Both the position numbers and the translations under genes were made by a program. A stretch of DNA of 64,000 nt from Schistosoma mansoni (lineage: Eukaryota; Platyhelminthes; Trematoda; Strigeidida; Schistosomatidae), in contig NW_017386091.1 of the NCBI RefSeq assembly GCF_000237925.1, positions 124,001-188,000 on the forward strand, written 5' to 3'. The notes below the pieces were generated by a model. That model was given only the letters and a program-made list of their open reading frames with translations. It had not been told where the DNA came from and made no database searches. Of the stretch, positions 34,101-43,035 are shown piece by piece (within the stretch, counting starts at the first letter, position 1; each line of letters begins with the position of its first letter).

Positions 34101-37100
34101 TATTAAATTTATTTATTATTATTGTTTTCTATTATAACTTGTGGTTTGTACCCCCGATTAATATATATGACGCGACGATGCTGCCAATTGAAAAGCAGTG
34201 AATTAACGATCGGACCAATGACACACGAAACCCGTACTAGCAGTCTAGAATACTTATCGGTCCTGCTTTCTGCCTAGCGCAGCCAGCTAAGTCCAGAACA
34301 CCAATAACAACCTCGGCAATATGAATCATTATTCACAAACATACTGGCTTTATATACCAACCAAACAGACCACATCGTACCATAAAATAGAAAATAATAT
34401 TTGTATAATATTTAGCCAATTGTGGCTGTGAATAGGGGGGAACAGTAATTAATAGACTGGGTATAACTTGGGAATGGTAAATCGTACAGTAGTAGTCTAT
34501 GGGTCGAAATAAAGCCTATAATAAGAGGGACAAGAATATGAATAGTTTAGTCAGTTAACAATTATACAATAGGAAATATACCTATCATTTATTTATTTAT
34601 TTATTTATTTAATCACATATATATTGGTACAAAGGGCACCGGATACATATGCGCCACACAAAATAATGAGAATGGGAGAAGGAAGAAGATGCGTATATAT
34701 GAAAGAAGGAAAAAAAGAAAAGGAGAAGAGTAGTGATGGGGGGAACTGAATTGTACAACCAGAAGAACTCTTTCAGTTAAGGCAGTTATAACCACTCTTT
34801 ATGAAGAAAGTAGAAGAAGGTTACAGCAGGACCGCCATTGGCTTCTATTCTGAGCCATATCTGATAACGTCTCTAGCCACTGTGTTGCATCATCTCTTGG
34901 ACCCCAACCAGGAAGTCGTGAAGGACCAACAGAAGCTAGCCCTTTGCAGCTCTCTTTCATGCCACGACACCATGTCATACACTGACCTCCTCTCCGCTTT
35001 TTCCAACCAGTCCCAGCGTCGGCAAATAATGCACGACGTGGAAGTCTCTGGGACGACATTCGTAAAACATGTCCAAGCCACCGAAGTCGGTGTTTCAAGA
35101 TGGTGACATCAATCGAATTATGGTCTCTGCGCCCGAACATACGATGCCGAACCTCTGCATTACTAACATGGTGTTGCCACTGAATGTCAGTAATCCTTCG
35201 GAGACAACGATGATCGAACACAGAGAGACTTCTAACATCCTCAACTCGGAGAGGCCAGCTTTCACAAGCATAGAGCAAAACTGCTCTCACCGACGCGTTG
35301 TAGATCCGACCTTTTACAGCCAGACTAACATCACGAAGGCGCCAAAGATGGCCCAGATTGGCATAAATCGCTCTGGCTTTCATTATACGTGCATCAATCT
35401 CATCACTCACGTCACCACCAGCACTTATGTAGCTACCTAGATACACGAACTTCTCAACTACTTCAATCTGCTCACCATCTAGGGTGAGTACAGGATGAGA
35501 ATCCTGCCAGTCTTGTAGGAGTACCTTGCACTTGGAGGGTGCAAAGCACATACCGTACCTGCGGACACTGATTGCCAACTGATTAAGTGCAGATTGCATG
35601 CCTTGGGCATTATCGCACAGTAAGACAATATCATCCACATACTCAAGGTCGAGAAGTCGTTCTCCAGGCAGCAGATCCACACCGCCATTACTTACATCCA
35701 TCAGAGCTGTTTCCAGGATGTCGTCGATGGCAAAGTTGAAGAGGAATGGTGAGATTGGGCAACCCTGCCTAACCCCACTGCTCGAATGAAACAAGGGAGA
35801 AAGGTGGTTGTATGCCCTCACTCTGCCTGAGGTGTTCGTATACAGGGCCTTTAAGATGTTAATGAACTTCTCAGGCACACCCTTCTTCAATAGACAATCC
35901 CAGAGAACAGTCCTATCCAACGAATCGAAGGCAGCCCCGATATCAAGAAACACTACGATTGTTGGCCTGCGATAAGTATGACGGTGTTCTAACATTTGGC
36001 GGAGGGTGAAGATGTGATCAATGCATCCTCGACCAGAACGAAAACCAGCCTGCTCCTCGCGAGTCAATCGTTCTCGGGTTTTAAACAACCTACGAAGAAT
36101 GATAGAAGCCAATAGTTTGGACGCAATCGAAAGTAGACTTATCCCCCGATAGTTATTGCAGGAACAACGTGAACCCTTTTTAAAGATAGGGACGACTATC
36201 GACTCATTCCATGATGTTGGAACACTTTCTTCTTCCCAAACCTTTCCAAACAACACAGTCAATTCCTTAGTCAGAAGGTCACCACCATCTTTAAAAAGAG
36301 CCGGAGGTAAGTCATCTGGGCCCGGTGATTTGTAACATTTCAAGAGTTGGATTTCCTTGCGGACTTCCGCCTCGTTTGGTGGATCAGTTGTCACCGGCCA
36401 TGGGGGGCAGGACAAACTGGTTGATGTTGCCGGAGCAGCAGGCCAGTTGAACTGCCCTTCGAAGAATTCCACCCATCGTCCAAGACGTCGAGAGATATTA
36501 GTGATTGGCATCCCATCATCCTCGTAGATTGTTTCACTCACACCAGACTTCTTGCTGCCAGTGGCTCGGTTGAGTTGGAAGAGCTTCCGGCAGTTACCAG
36601 ATGCAGCTGCTGCTTCCATCTCAATAGCACGCTCCGACCACCAGGCTTCTCGGTCCTTACGCAAGCTTTGCCCAATTTCATTACGTAACAGCCTTCGTTT
36701 GTGGTCATACTCACGGTCACCCGGAGTAGACCGACGGGCTTCGATCAGTTGTAAGGAGCCAGAAGAAACCCAGTGCTTGTAAGCGGGACGTTTCGCGAAG
36801 CCGCAAGCGGCTTTACTCGCCATTTTCATGGCGTCGTGAAGATGCAACCAATGCTCATCTATACTTTTCAGTGGGATGGTAGCTAGCCTAGAAGCTAGCT
36901 CCGCTCGATACTTACTTGCAACAGAAGTTGCAGCCAGTTTACTAACATCGATCCGTTGGTGGTGGTCAATCCTTCGGCCACTGAAAAGTAAGGTGAGATT
37001 GGCGCAGACCAGGGCATGATCAGACTCCAGATAAGTACTCCAAAAGGAGCGGCAGTCTTGTACACAACCACGCCAGCGGTAGCTGATCGCGATGTGATCA

Positions 37101-37983
37101 ATCTGAGTCCAGGCTTGGGATGCAGAAGGAGGACGCCAGGTAGCACACCGGCGATGACTGTGCCGGAAGTTAGTGGTGGCCAGAAACAGATTGTGGTCTG
37201 TGCACAGTTGCAGCAAACGGTCCCCGTTATCTGTCCTGCGACCAACAAGTCCCCATCGGCCACCTAAACGACTCTCTTCTGTGTCTAGACGCCCGACCTG
37301 TGCATTCAAGTCTCCGGCTAGTACTACAATATCTGTCGAACGCGCTTTCTGGAGAAGAACTGTTAAGTGATGGTAAAACTCATCCTTGATTGCATCCGGG
37401 CTGCAATCTGTCGGGGCATAGGCGGAGATGACGAAAAGACACCGATTCTCACGCCGATTTCTTCTCACTTTGATGGAACTTTCTAATCTAACAGCACATA
37501 ACCGACTGTTAATGGGGATCCAATCGATTAGTGCTGCCTCAGCTCTAGCGCTTAGTGCGACACCAACGCCAGCAAGACCAGACGAAGATGCCACAGGGTC
37601 CCCGGATAAGCGCACGTGGAACAAGCTTTTCGAGGCGACAGATGGAGAGCGAATTTGTAGTACTTCACTAGAATCTTGAATACGGGTCTCGGATAGACAA
37701 CAAACGTCAACATTAAGACCTTCCAAAGACATAGCCAGCCCTATCTGTTGTCTGATCTGCATTAGTGTGCGAACGTTGAAGGAAGCCAGCTTGAACGGCG
37801 TACGTGGTTTCAGAAAGACTACTTCAGTATTCATAATCGGTGGAAGCATTCACTTTCAACCAGACAGTGACTGGAGATCGTTTAGATAGGACAGATTTTC
37901 CACCAAGAGCGAGCCTGCTGCATAAGTTGAAAAGTAAGGTTACACAAATTGGGGATAAAAGGGGGTGAAAAAGCGACGTAGTA

Positions 37984-38023
<40 letters not shown>

Positions 38024-41000
38024 GTAGTAATAATAATAGTGTAAATTGTCTTGCTTCTAATATGAGCGAGAATAGTATCGTCAATAGAATTCATCATTTC
38101 ATTTATTTGTGTGCGGGCTGTGATACTGCCCGGGTGCCCAAACCGAAGCACGGTTTTACTCTTGTGATTTATATACCTATCATATTGGTCCATAAACAGT
38201 CCCCAAAGTTACCATTCATAATTCTCTTCGGGATATAACATTTTCATATAAAAAATAATTCGTATTATAGTGAACGAGAACATATGTGGGGATAACCATT
38301 ACAGAATATCTTAGTCAAATTTGACAACCAAAGGTGCGAAGGGGCACCAGATACATATGCGCCACACAAATCTCATTTGATTTCTGTAACATCCATACAG
38401 TGAATACTTCATTTGCAAAATATCCAGACTTCATTGTTTTTTTCGTCTCCACACTATTCATTCTCTGTTTTCGTTCTCTTTTCTTTGATCTTCTTAATCT
38501 TCTGCCATCAAGCATTTCACTTTCGATTGATGATACATACTACTTATATAACTGTTGACATCAGCAGTACACACCACAGTATTACTGAAACATTGTAGCT
38601 AATAAGAACATAGATTAACGATTGAAAAAGTCGAATACATATTGTTTACTGTTATAATTGGGTAGCTAAATGTTATATCTCGAAAGTCGTCGCTGGTATA
38701 CACATATCGTTTCTTAAGTTTACAGTCTTACTACTTTTAATAAACAATCAGAAACTACTGTAATTGTTCAGTCGTACTGCTTAGATATTGAGAAATAGGA
38801 ACTATTACAATTCTCATAAATGTAATGTGAGAACACAAAAGACTAATTCAGTGAAGTATTATAAACTACCCACAATCACATCAATCATAGGATGCAGTAC
38901 AACTATTTAATTTCATGATTCTTAAACACAATTATTAGTATCATAAAAGGGGGAAGGGTACATACACTTTTTTCGTAAAGAAAGACACATCTATAAATGT
39001 AGTTCACTTGAATTACTACAATGAACGGGTGTTCATACTTGTCATATTGATCTAAATAATATCATCTTATCCCCGTCATATCTGTTATATCCCGATAAGA
39101 ATAGTGAATGGTAACTTTGGGATCCATTTATGGACCAATATTATGCATATAATTTTTATCGTATATTTGCCAAATAATTAAACTACTCATATTCATGTTC
39201 CTTTCATTGTGAGCTTTATTTTGACCCCTCGACTATTATTGTACGATTTGCCATTCCTGAGTTATACCCAGTCTATTAATTACTGCACCCCCTATTCACA
39301 GCCACATTTGGCTAAATCTTGTACAAATGTTATTTTCTATTTTATTGGTACGATGTGGTCAGTTTGTTTGAGATACAATGATTCATACCACAGAGGCTGT
39401 TATTGGTGTTTTGGACTTAATTGGCTGGGCTAGGCAGGAGCAGGATTGATAAACACTCCAGACTGCTCGTACGGTTTTCGTGTGTCAATGTTCCAATTGA
39501 TAATTCGCTGCTCTCTAATTGGCGGTCTTATCACGTCATACATTAACTAGGCATCCACTCGGTCACAAGATATAACAATATCATTTGCTAACAATAATCA
39601 AAAGAATTTTACAAAAATCTCTATAGAATACTCGAACTGATGTACGTACGTACGAAGTTCTACGTTGTGACTGACTGACTCAAAAACAAACAATTGTTTA
39701 TACTATAATAGAACCGAAATTTCATCATTCTTCTAAACACAACATTGTTTAGTTCACAAATGCATGCCTTAGAGTTTGACTTTTGTAACTATACTACAGA
39801 AATTGTAGAGGCTGACTGATAACAGTGACTTATCGTCATCATCTGTAGGGAATGAAGAAAAAAAAGATTGTTTGTGCATCTTGAAAGAAAATAACTAGAA
39901 TGGTTAAATTTTTCATTAAAGTAGTCGAATCTGAATTATCCATTCAACAAAATATATTTTCTAATCCAGATCATTCTTATAACGCTTTTTCTGAACAAAG
40001 TTATCATACTTTAGACAAAGCATGGTAACTTTGTTCGCATCTGCTGGGATCACCGGTAAGTGATAGTGAGGTTAGATGCAGGTTATTAGGAAATGATGGT
40101 AAATCAGTTGATGAAGTCCTGAATCTTCATCGAATGAGATGGTTAGGCCACGTGTTACGTATGCCTGAACACCGATTATCACGACGCGCAATGCTGACTA
40201 GTGTAGGGGATGGTTGGAAGCGAGTTAGGGGCGGCCAAACCAAAACGTGTCATCAGTCCTTCAAGTCACTAACTTCTAGTCTGAGCCATGTTGGTAAATG
40301 CAGACTACTTGGTTAGGGTCCATGTGACTATCGTAACCGATGGTTGGAGACTCTGTGTGATATGGCTCAGAATCGATCACAATGGCGTAGGTGTATACAC
40401 TCTTTGTCTTACCTTAAACCTTGACATTAAAATTGCTTCATATCTGTCTTTCTTTCTATACTATATCCTAATATACAACCTATCGTTTATATATTACCAC
40501 CACTAAATTAACTACTTCAATGAATCCGGTGTTCATCATGTTGTGCTGACGAGGTATGGCAACTTGGACCGATGCATAAATGTGCCTGGTGCTGCGTTAT
40601 GGCTGACTGACTGCTTTGTCCAAATAAGAAGGAATGTTATGAAATATACATAACTATATCATTAGTATTACTTCTATAAGAATGAGAGAAACAATGTGCA
40701 CAATATTCCAAACTGTTTTCAGTTACTGTGAAAAACTTTATATCGTTGATTGGTAAACATTATGATAATGCAGTTTCTTCTAGAACGATCATTTGTACTG
40801 CTGTAGTTATGAGTTTAGCATCACCATGCTCATCAAATTAGCGTCCACATTATAAGGATTAAAAAAATTTTGACTTAGTATAAAAACCTTTTAAAACTTA
40901 TGATTTGCAAAGTTGATTCACTAAAATTAGTCTTAGTTAATGTTAATCAAGAAAATGAGTTTTTAGAGAAACTAATTTGCAATGTATTATCTTGATAAGT

Positions 41001-41729
41001 GGGTCGCCCCCGAATACCCTGGTACGGTCAAGAGTGGGGAGAGTCCACTCTCCCTCTTGAAATGCTCTCACATGACCACGTGTATACAGTCCTACTCATT
41101 GCATTCTCATGGCAGGGATGTCGTTCACGAAATTGATTCCAAACCAATTGTGCACATGGACTCCAGGATCCTAAAAGGGAACAAATGGCGTATGAATCAA
41201 TCGTTGATCACCGGCTATCATGGGACTGCATCTCCTCACGATGCTCCACCGCCTTGTGGGTCAGATCTTTAGGTCAAAGGCTCCGGGTTTGGTCCCCTAA
41301 GAAAACCACCTGGTTCGGTTTGGGCACCCGGGCAGTATCCCATCCCTCACACAAATCAAATGAGATTTGTGTGGCGCATATGTATCTGATGCCCCTTTGT
41401 ACCAGTATTTATGTGTTTAAATAAATAAATAGGCGGGTCTATAGAAAAGGATTTCAATACTCATTAATGAAATCCGATAGAATAATTTAAATTTGTAACG
41501 TCACTACTGAATTAGATGTTTAAGATACAAAAGATATTATCCATTTCAGTGATAGTAAATGTTTATTATGATTAATATATTGAAACTCCATTGTATATTT
41601 TACTTTAAGAAGTAAATTGCCTTTTTTTAGCCTTGTACAGTTACAGCAACCTGGTACAAGGGGACTGCTTATGTGATTAAATTTGAAGAGTCCGTGAATA
41701 TTCGTGAAAGACAATTGGACAATCGGTGA
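28191..41729 (+). CDS. TRAPPC5: TRAPPC5, trafficking protein particle complex subunit 5 (6 exons)
   Basis: Bet3-family subunit of the TRAPP complexes, which tether vesicles and activate Rab GTPases between ER and Golgi. Exons: 28191-28259, 28293-28381, 30836-31020, 31071-31151, 34010-34077, 41631-41729; 591 bp, 196 residues (human 188), frame kept throughout. Conserved stretches in order: SAAILEKNLTKLRGE; ASFAYLFVELVKYS; GKFIGERIIDIV; ALIFLKINLWKNLFNKEADE; FYMIEHEPVMNRF; NVAAFNAGIVEAFLSGIGY; TATWYKGTAYVIKFEESV. They align collinearly with human TRAPPC5 to the C-terminus. Introns are 33, 2454, 50, 2858 and 7553 bp; the last holds a full-length RTE LINE on the opposite strand. An AATAAA at about 41823 is a plausible polyadenylation signal. 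The start is the first ATG after a ccttttttag acceptor at 28171-28180. Confidence 0.96.
28569..29017. mobile_element. SINE-2 composite with 10-bp target-site duplication
   Basis: A minus-strand SINE-2 arm (28569-28708) is joined to a plus-strand SINE-2 unit (28709-29017). The whole is flanked by acagaatatc at 28559-28568 and 29018-29027. The repeat-Y copy at 38268 keeps the uninterrupted site once, so the two arms moved as one unit. The plus arm has lost the first half of its hammerhead. Confidence 0.85.
28609..28654 (-). ncRNA. SINE-2 hammerhead motif
   Basis: CTGAGGA (28642-28648), a perfect GTCC/GGAC stem II and GAAA (28623-28626) on the minus strand. Stem III is ACGGCCGT. Stem I has one mismatch (CACTG with CAATG). 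The core is intact. Confidence 0.7.
29262..29705 (-). repeat. SINE-1, diverged copy
   Basis: A minus-strand copy with many substitutions relative to the neighbouring one at 29975-30488. It keeps the tail complement (cataaacattggtag) and the central gtgaccaac/ttgtttggaat blocks. TRAPPC5 intron 2. Confidence 0.75.
29975..30488 (-). repeat. SINE-1, near full length
   Basis: A well-preserved minus-strand copy, from the cacataaatattggtac tail complement to the ccaaggcatttgaggg 5' end, in TRAPPC5 intron 2. Confidence 0.85.
31560..33547 (+). pseudogene. RTE-A LINE, 5'-truncated and broken, hosting a SINE-1
   Basis: A plus-strand RTE-A remnant in TRAPPC5 intron 4, collinear with the full-length copy at 34589-38170. 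It starts within the reverse-transcriptase region. Frameshifts and stops break the ORF several times, though stretches such as EYVDDIVLLCND and FDHR-like parts remain readable. It ends with the shared 3' tail and (aaat)n at 33547. SINE-1 (31790-32265) interrupts it in the RT domain. Confidence 0.9.
31790..32265 (+). mobile_element. SINE-1 nested in RTE-A, with 10-bp target-site duplication
   Basis: A full-length SINE-1 flanked by acaggactgt at 31780-31789 and 32266-32275, splitting an RTE-A coding remnant. This defines both ends of SINE-1: 5' cccccaaatgccctgg, and 3' ...atttatgtgtttaaataaataaata. Confidence 0.92.
33563..33995. mobile_element. SINE-2 composite copy in TRAPPC5 intron 4
   Basis: A minus-strand SINE-2 unit with its longer 5' region (33563-33900) is joined to a plus-strand 3' end (about 33905-33995). 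The hammerhead in the left arm reads CTGAGTA, losing an invariant G, so it should be inactive. The element ends 15 bp before TRAPPC5 exon 5. Confidence 0.7.
34589..38170 (-). mobile_element. Full-length RTE-A LINE with 13-bp target-site duplication
   Basis: A 3.58-kb non-LTR retrotransposon on the minus strand: 5' leader (38170-37850), one long ORF (37849-34799), and a 3' UTR ending in an (aaat)n tail at 34589-34612. Perfect direct repeats atatacctatcat lie at 34576-34588 and 38171-38183. The intact ORF and perfect duplication indicate a recent insertion, here into an older LTR inside TRAPPC5 intron 5. An (aat)n run at about 37985-38023 lies in the leader. Confidence 0.93.
34799..37849 (-). 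CDS. RTE-clade endonuclease/reverse transcriptase, 1016 residues
   Basis: The single intact ORF of RTE-A. It nicks target DNA and copies its own RNA at the nick (target-primed reverse transcription). The N-terminal AP-endonuclease-like domain shows SFNVRT near residue 23, LSETRI near 52, AGDLNAQVG near 181 and SDHALV near 278. The reverse transcriptase shows IFKKGSRCSCNNYRGISLLS, then VFLDIGAAFDS near 633, GVRQGCPISPFLF, and the catalytic EYVDDIVLLC near 735 (YVDD form of YxDD). The C-terminal region has FVYLGSYIS, VRAVLLYACESWP and LRWLGHVLRM, typical of RTE elements. A single ORF of about 1000 codons matches the clade. There are no stops or frameshifts, so it may be functional. Such ORFs are often annotated in parasite genomes as host proteins because of the endonuclease domain. 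Confidence 0.95.
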   Translation of the reverse strand: MLPPIMNTEVVFLKPRTPFKLASFNVRTLMQIRQQIGLAMSLEGLNVDVCCLSETRIQDSSEVLQIRSPSVASKSLFHVRLSGDPVASSSGLAGVGVALSARAEAALIDWIPINSRLCAVRLESSIKVRRNRRENRCLFVISAYAPTDCSPDAIKDEFYHHLTVLLQKARSTDIVVLAGDLNAQVGRLDTEESRLGGRWGLVGRRTDNGDRLLQLCTDHNLFLATTNFRHSHRRCATWRPPSASQAWTQIDHIAISYRWRGCVQDCRSFWSTYLESDHALVCANLTLLFSGRRIDHHQRIDVSKLAATSVASKYRAELASRLATIPLKSIDEHWLHLHDAMKMASKAACGFAKRPAYKHWVSSGSLQLIEARRSTPGDREYDHKRRLLRNEIGQSLRKDREAWWSERAIEMEAAAASGNCRKLFQLNRATGSKKSGVSETIYEDDGMPITNISRRLGRWVEFFEGQFNWPAAPATSTSLSCPPWPVTTDPPNEAEVRKEIQLLKCYKSPGPDDLPPALFKDGGDLLTKELTVLFGKVWEEESVPTSWNESIVVPIFKKGSRCSCNNYRGISLLSIASKLLASIILRRLFKTRERLTREEQAGFRSGRGCIDHIFTLRQMLEHRHTYRRPTIVVFLDIGAAFDSLDRTVLWDCLLKKGVPEKFINILKALYTNTSGRVRAYNHLSPLFHSSSGVRQGCPISPFLFNFAIDDILETALMDVSNGGVDLLPGERLLDLEYVDDIVLLCDNAQGMQSALNQLAISVRRYGMCFAPSKCKVLLQDWQDSHPVLTLDGEQIEVVEKFVYLGSYISAGGDVSDEIDARIMKARAIYANLGHLWRLRDVSLAVKGRIYNASVRAVLLYACESWPLRVEDVRSLSVFDHRCLRRITDIQWQHHVSNAEVRHRMFGRRDHNSIDVTILKHRLRWLGHVLRMSSQRLPRRALFADAGTGWKKRRGGQCMTWCRGMKESCKGLASVGPSRLPGWGPRDDATQWLETLSDMAQNRSQWRSCCNLLLLSS
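38268..38592. repeat. Dispersed repeat Y, copy 2, with the empty SINE-2 site
   Basis: Matches 28526-28568 plus 29018-29250 without the SINE-2 dimer; the pre-insertion site acagaatatc occurs once at about 38303-38312. A short minus-strand fragment of the RTE-A/SINE-1 tail (38338-38385) has inserted separately. Confidence 0.7.
38593..39082 (+). other. Part of TRAPPC5 intron 5, no recognised element
   Basis: AT-rich sequence between repeat Y and the LTR-B copy. I see no coding or repeat signal. Confidence 0.4.
39083..39538 (-). repeat. LTR-B, uninterrupted copy
   Basis: A 456-bp minus-strand block with TG...CA ends (TGACGTGATAAG ... gggatataaca). It is inverted relative to the copy at 34168-38240 in the same intron. 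Solo, with no internal region. Confidence 0.7.
39640..40622 (+). pseudogene. RTE-B 3' fragments
   Basis: A short RTE-B tail (39640-39682, with gtacgtacgtacgaagttctacg) is followed by a longer RTE-B 3' portion at about 40060-40622. The latter encodes broken residues such as [20 protein letters not shown] and ends in gctgactgactg. Truncated and not autonomous; TRAPPC5 intron 5. Confidence 0.8.
41006..41432 (+). repeat. SINE-1 with internal deletion
   Basis: A plus-strand copy with full 5' and 3' ends but missing ~100 bp between gttcacgaaattg and attccaaacc. It lies 200 bp upstream of TRAPPC5 exon 6. Confidence 0.85.
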
Positions 41730-42353
41730 ATATAGTTGGCGGCAGGCGAAGTTCCATAAAATACTCATCATAGTCTGATGAATGTCTCAACTTTTCTGTG
41801 ATTTTTCATATTCTGTATATTTAATAAATACATTAATCTTTATATCAGTTTTCTACTTGTTACTGAAGGCATTTGACTACTAGAAATTTCAAAGTTAATA
41901 CAAGTGTCAGGTCAAAAAGCAATAGTACCGATTTACATCACAATTAATTTGCCCTAGAAAACACAGCATTAGTAGTAGTCATCGTAAAGTCATGGAACAT
42001 GAAAGTGTAATATTGGACATTAACACTCCCGGTTGCACATTGTACACTTCAGTGTATTCAAACCGCCCGTACGAAATAAATATATGTCAACACTGTACGA
42101 ACTAGTTTTTGGTTGAGACGACGGATACAGTTAGTGTAACTTTCATTTAAAACAAGTTGATCAGCATGAATTACTACTACTCTACGCTTGTTCTCTTAAA
42201 ATTGACCATTTAGGAAGGTAATTTCAATTAGTCCAATATTATCAGCGATCTCTTTTAGGCTATAATTTTATATTTAATGCTGTCGATAGGAAACTTTAAT
42301 CAGTAATATCGTGAATACACTCTTCCGAATCAGTCAACTAACATATATATTTA
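41730..42353. other. Convergent intergenic region TRAPPC5 / SMARCB1
   Basis: 3' flank of TRAPPC5 with AATAAA at about 41823. No other signal is seen before the RTE-B fragment. The two stop codons are 1.3 kb apart on opposite strands. Confidence 0.45.
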
Positions 42354-42925
42354 CGATGAGGTTAGACGCAAGGTATTAGGGAATGATGGTAAACCAATTG
42401 ATGGGGTCGTAAATCTTCATCGACTGAGATAGTTGAACCACGTATTACGTATACCTCAACACCGATTACCACGGCGCGCAATGCTGACTCGTGCTGGAGA
42501 TGAATGTAAGAAAGTTCTGGACGGCCAAACTAAAACGTGGCATCAGACTATAAAGTCACTAACTTCTGGTCTGAGCCATGTTGGTAGATGCAGACTACTT
42601 AGATGGGGTCTGTGTGACTATCGTAACCAATGGTTGGAGACTCTGTGTGATATGGGTCAGAATCGATCACAATGGTGTAGGTGTATACACTCTATCGTCT
42701 TTTAAACCGTGAGATTAGAATTACTTTATACCGCTCTTTCGACGAATTAATTCTTTCTCCCTTCATTATATCCTTATATGCAATTCTTCTTTTATATATT
42801 ACTATCATTGAAGTAACTATTTCCATGAATTTGGTATTCATCTTGTTGTGCTAACGAGGCATGACAACTTGGACCGACACATGTATGTGTCTGGTCCTAC
42901 GTTGTAGATGACCCACTGTCTCAAG
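42354..42925 (+). pseudogene. RTE-B 3' fragment
   Basis: Plus-strand C-terminal RTE-B coding remnant plus 3' UTR. It is ~85% similar by eye to 40060-40622 (AMLTRAGDECKKVLDGQTKT, then WCRCIHSIVF), with stops upstream. It sits between the TRAPPC5 and SMARCB1 stop codons and may fall in the SMARCB1 3' UTR. Confidence 0.8.
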
Positions 42926-43035
42926 AAAAAAAGACACTCACTTGACACAAATAAGTTATTATTATTATTATTGTTTAGAAAACTTTTTAAGAAATGTGTA
43001 CATTAACACTGAAAACATTGTACAAAACAAAATGT

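Larger units (their letters stand above)
34168..38240 (+). repeat. LTR-B copy interrupted by the full-length RTE-A
   Basis: 34168-34588 plus 38184-38240 form an LTR-like block (TGACGCGACG ... gggatataaca). It matches, in inverted orientation, the continuous copy at 39083-39538. The interruption is the RTE-A element with its target-site duplication. No internal retroelement genes adjoin it. Confidence 0.7.

Noticed and set aside
36538-37370. ORFs on both strands within the RTE-A coding region
   Set aside because: Shadows of the 1016-codon minus-strand frame.
34799-37849. Long ORF as a host gene (endonuclease-domain proteins of this kind are often named after developmental proteins)
   Set aside because: It has reverse-transcriptase motifs, a LINE tail and target-site duplications, and broken copies of it occur nearby; it is a transposon ORF.
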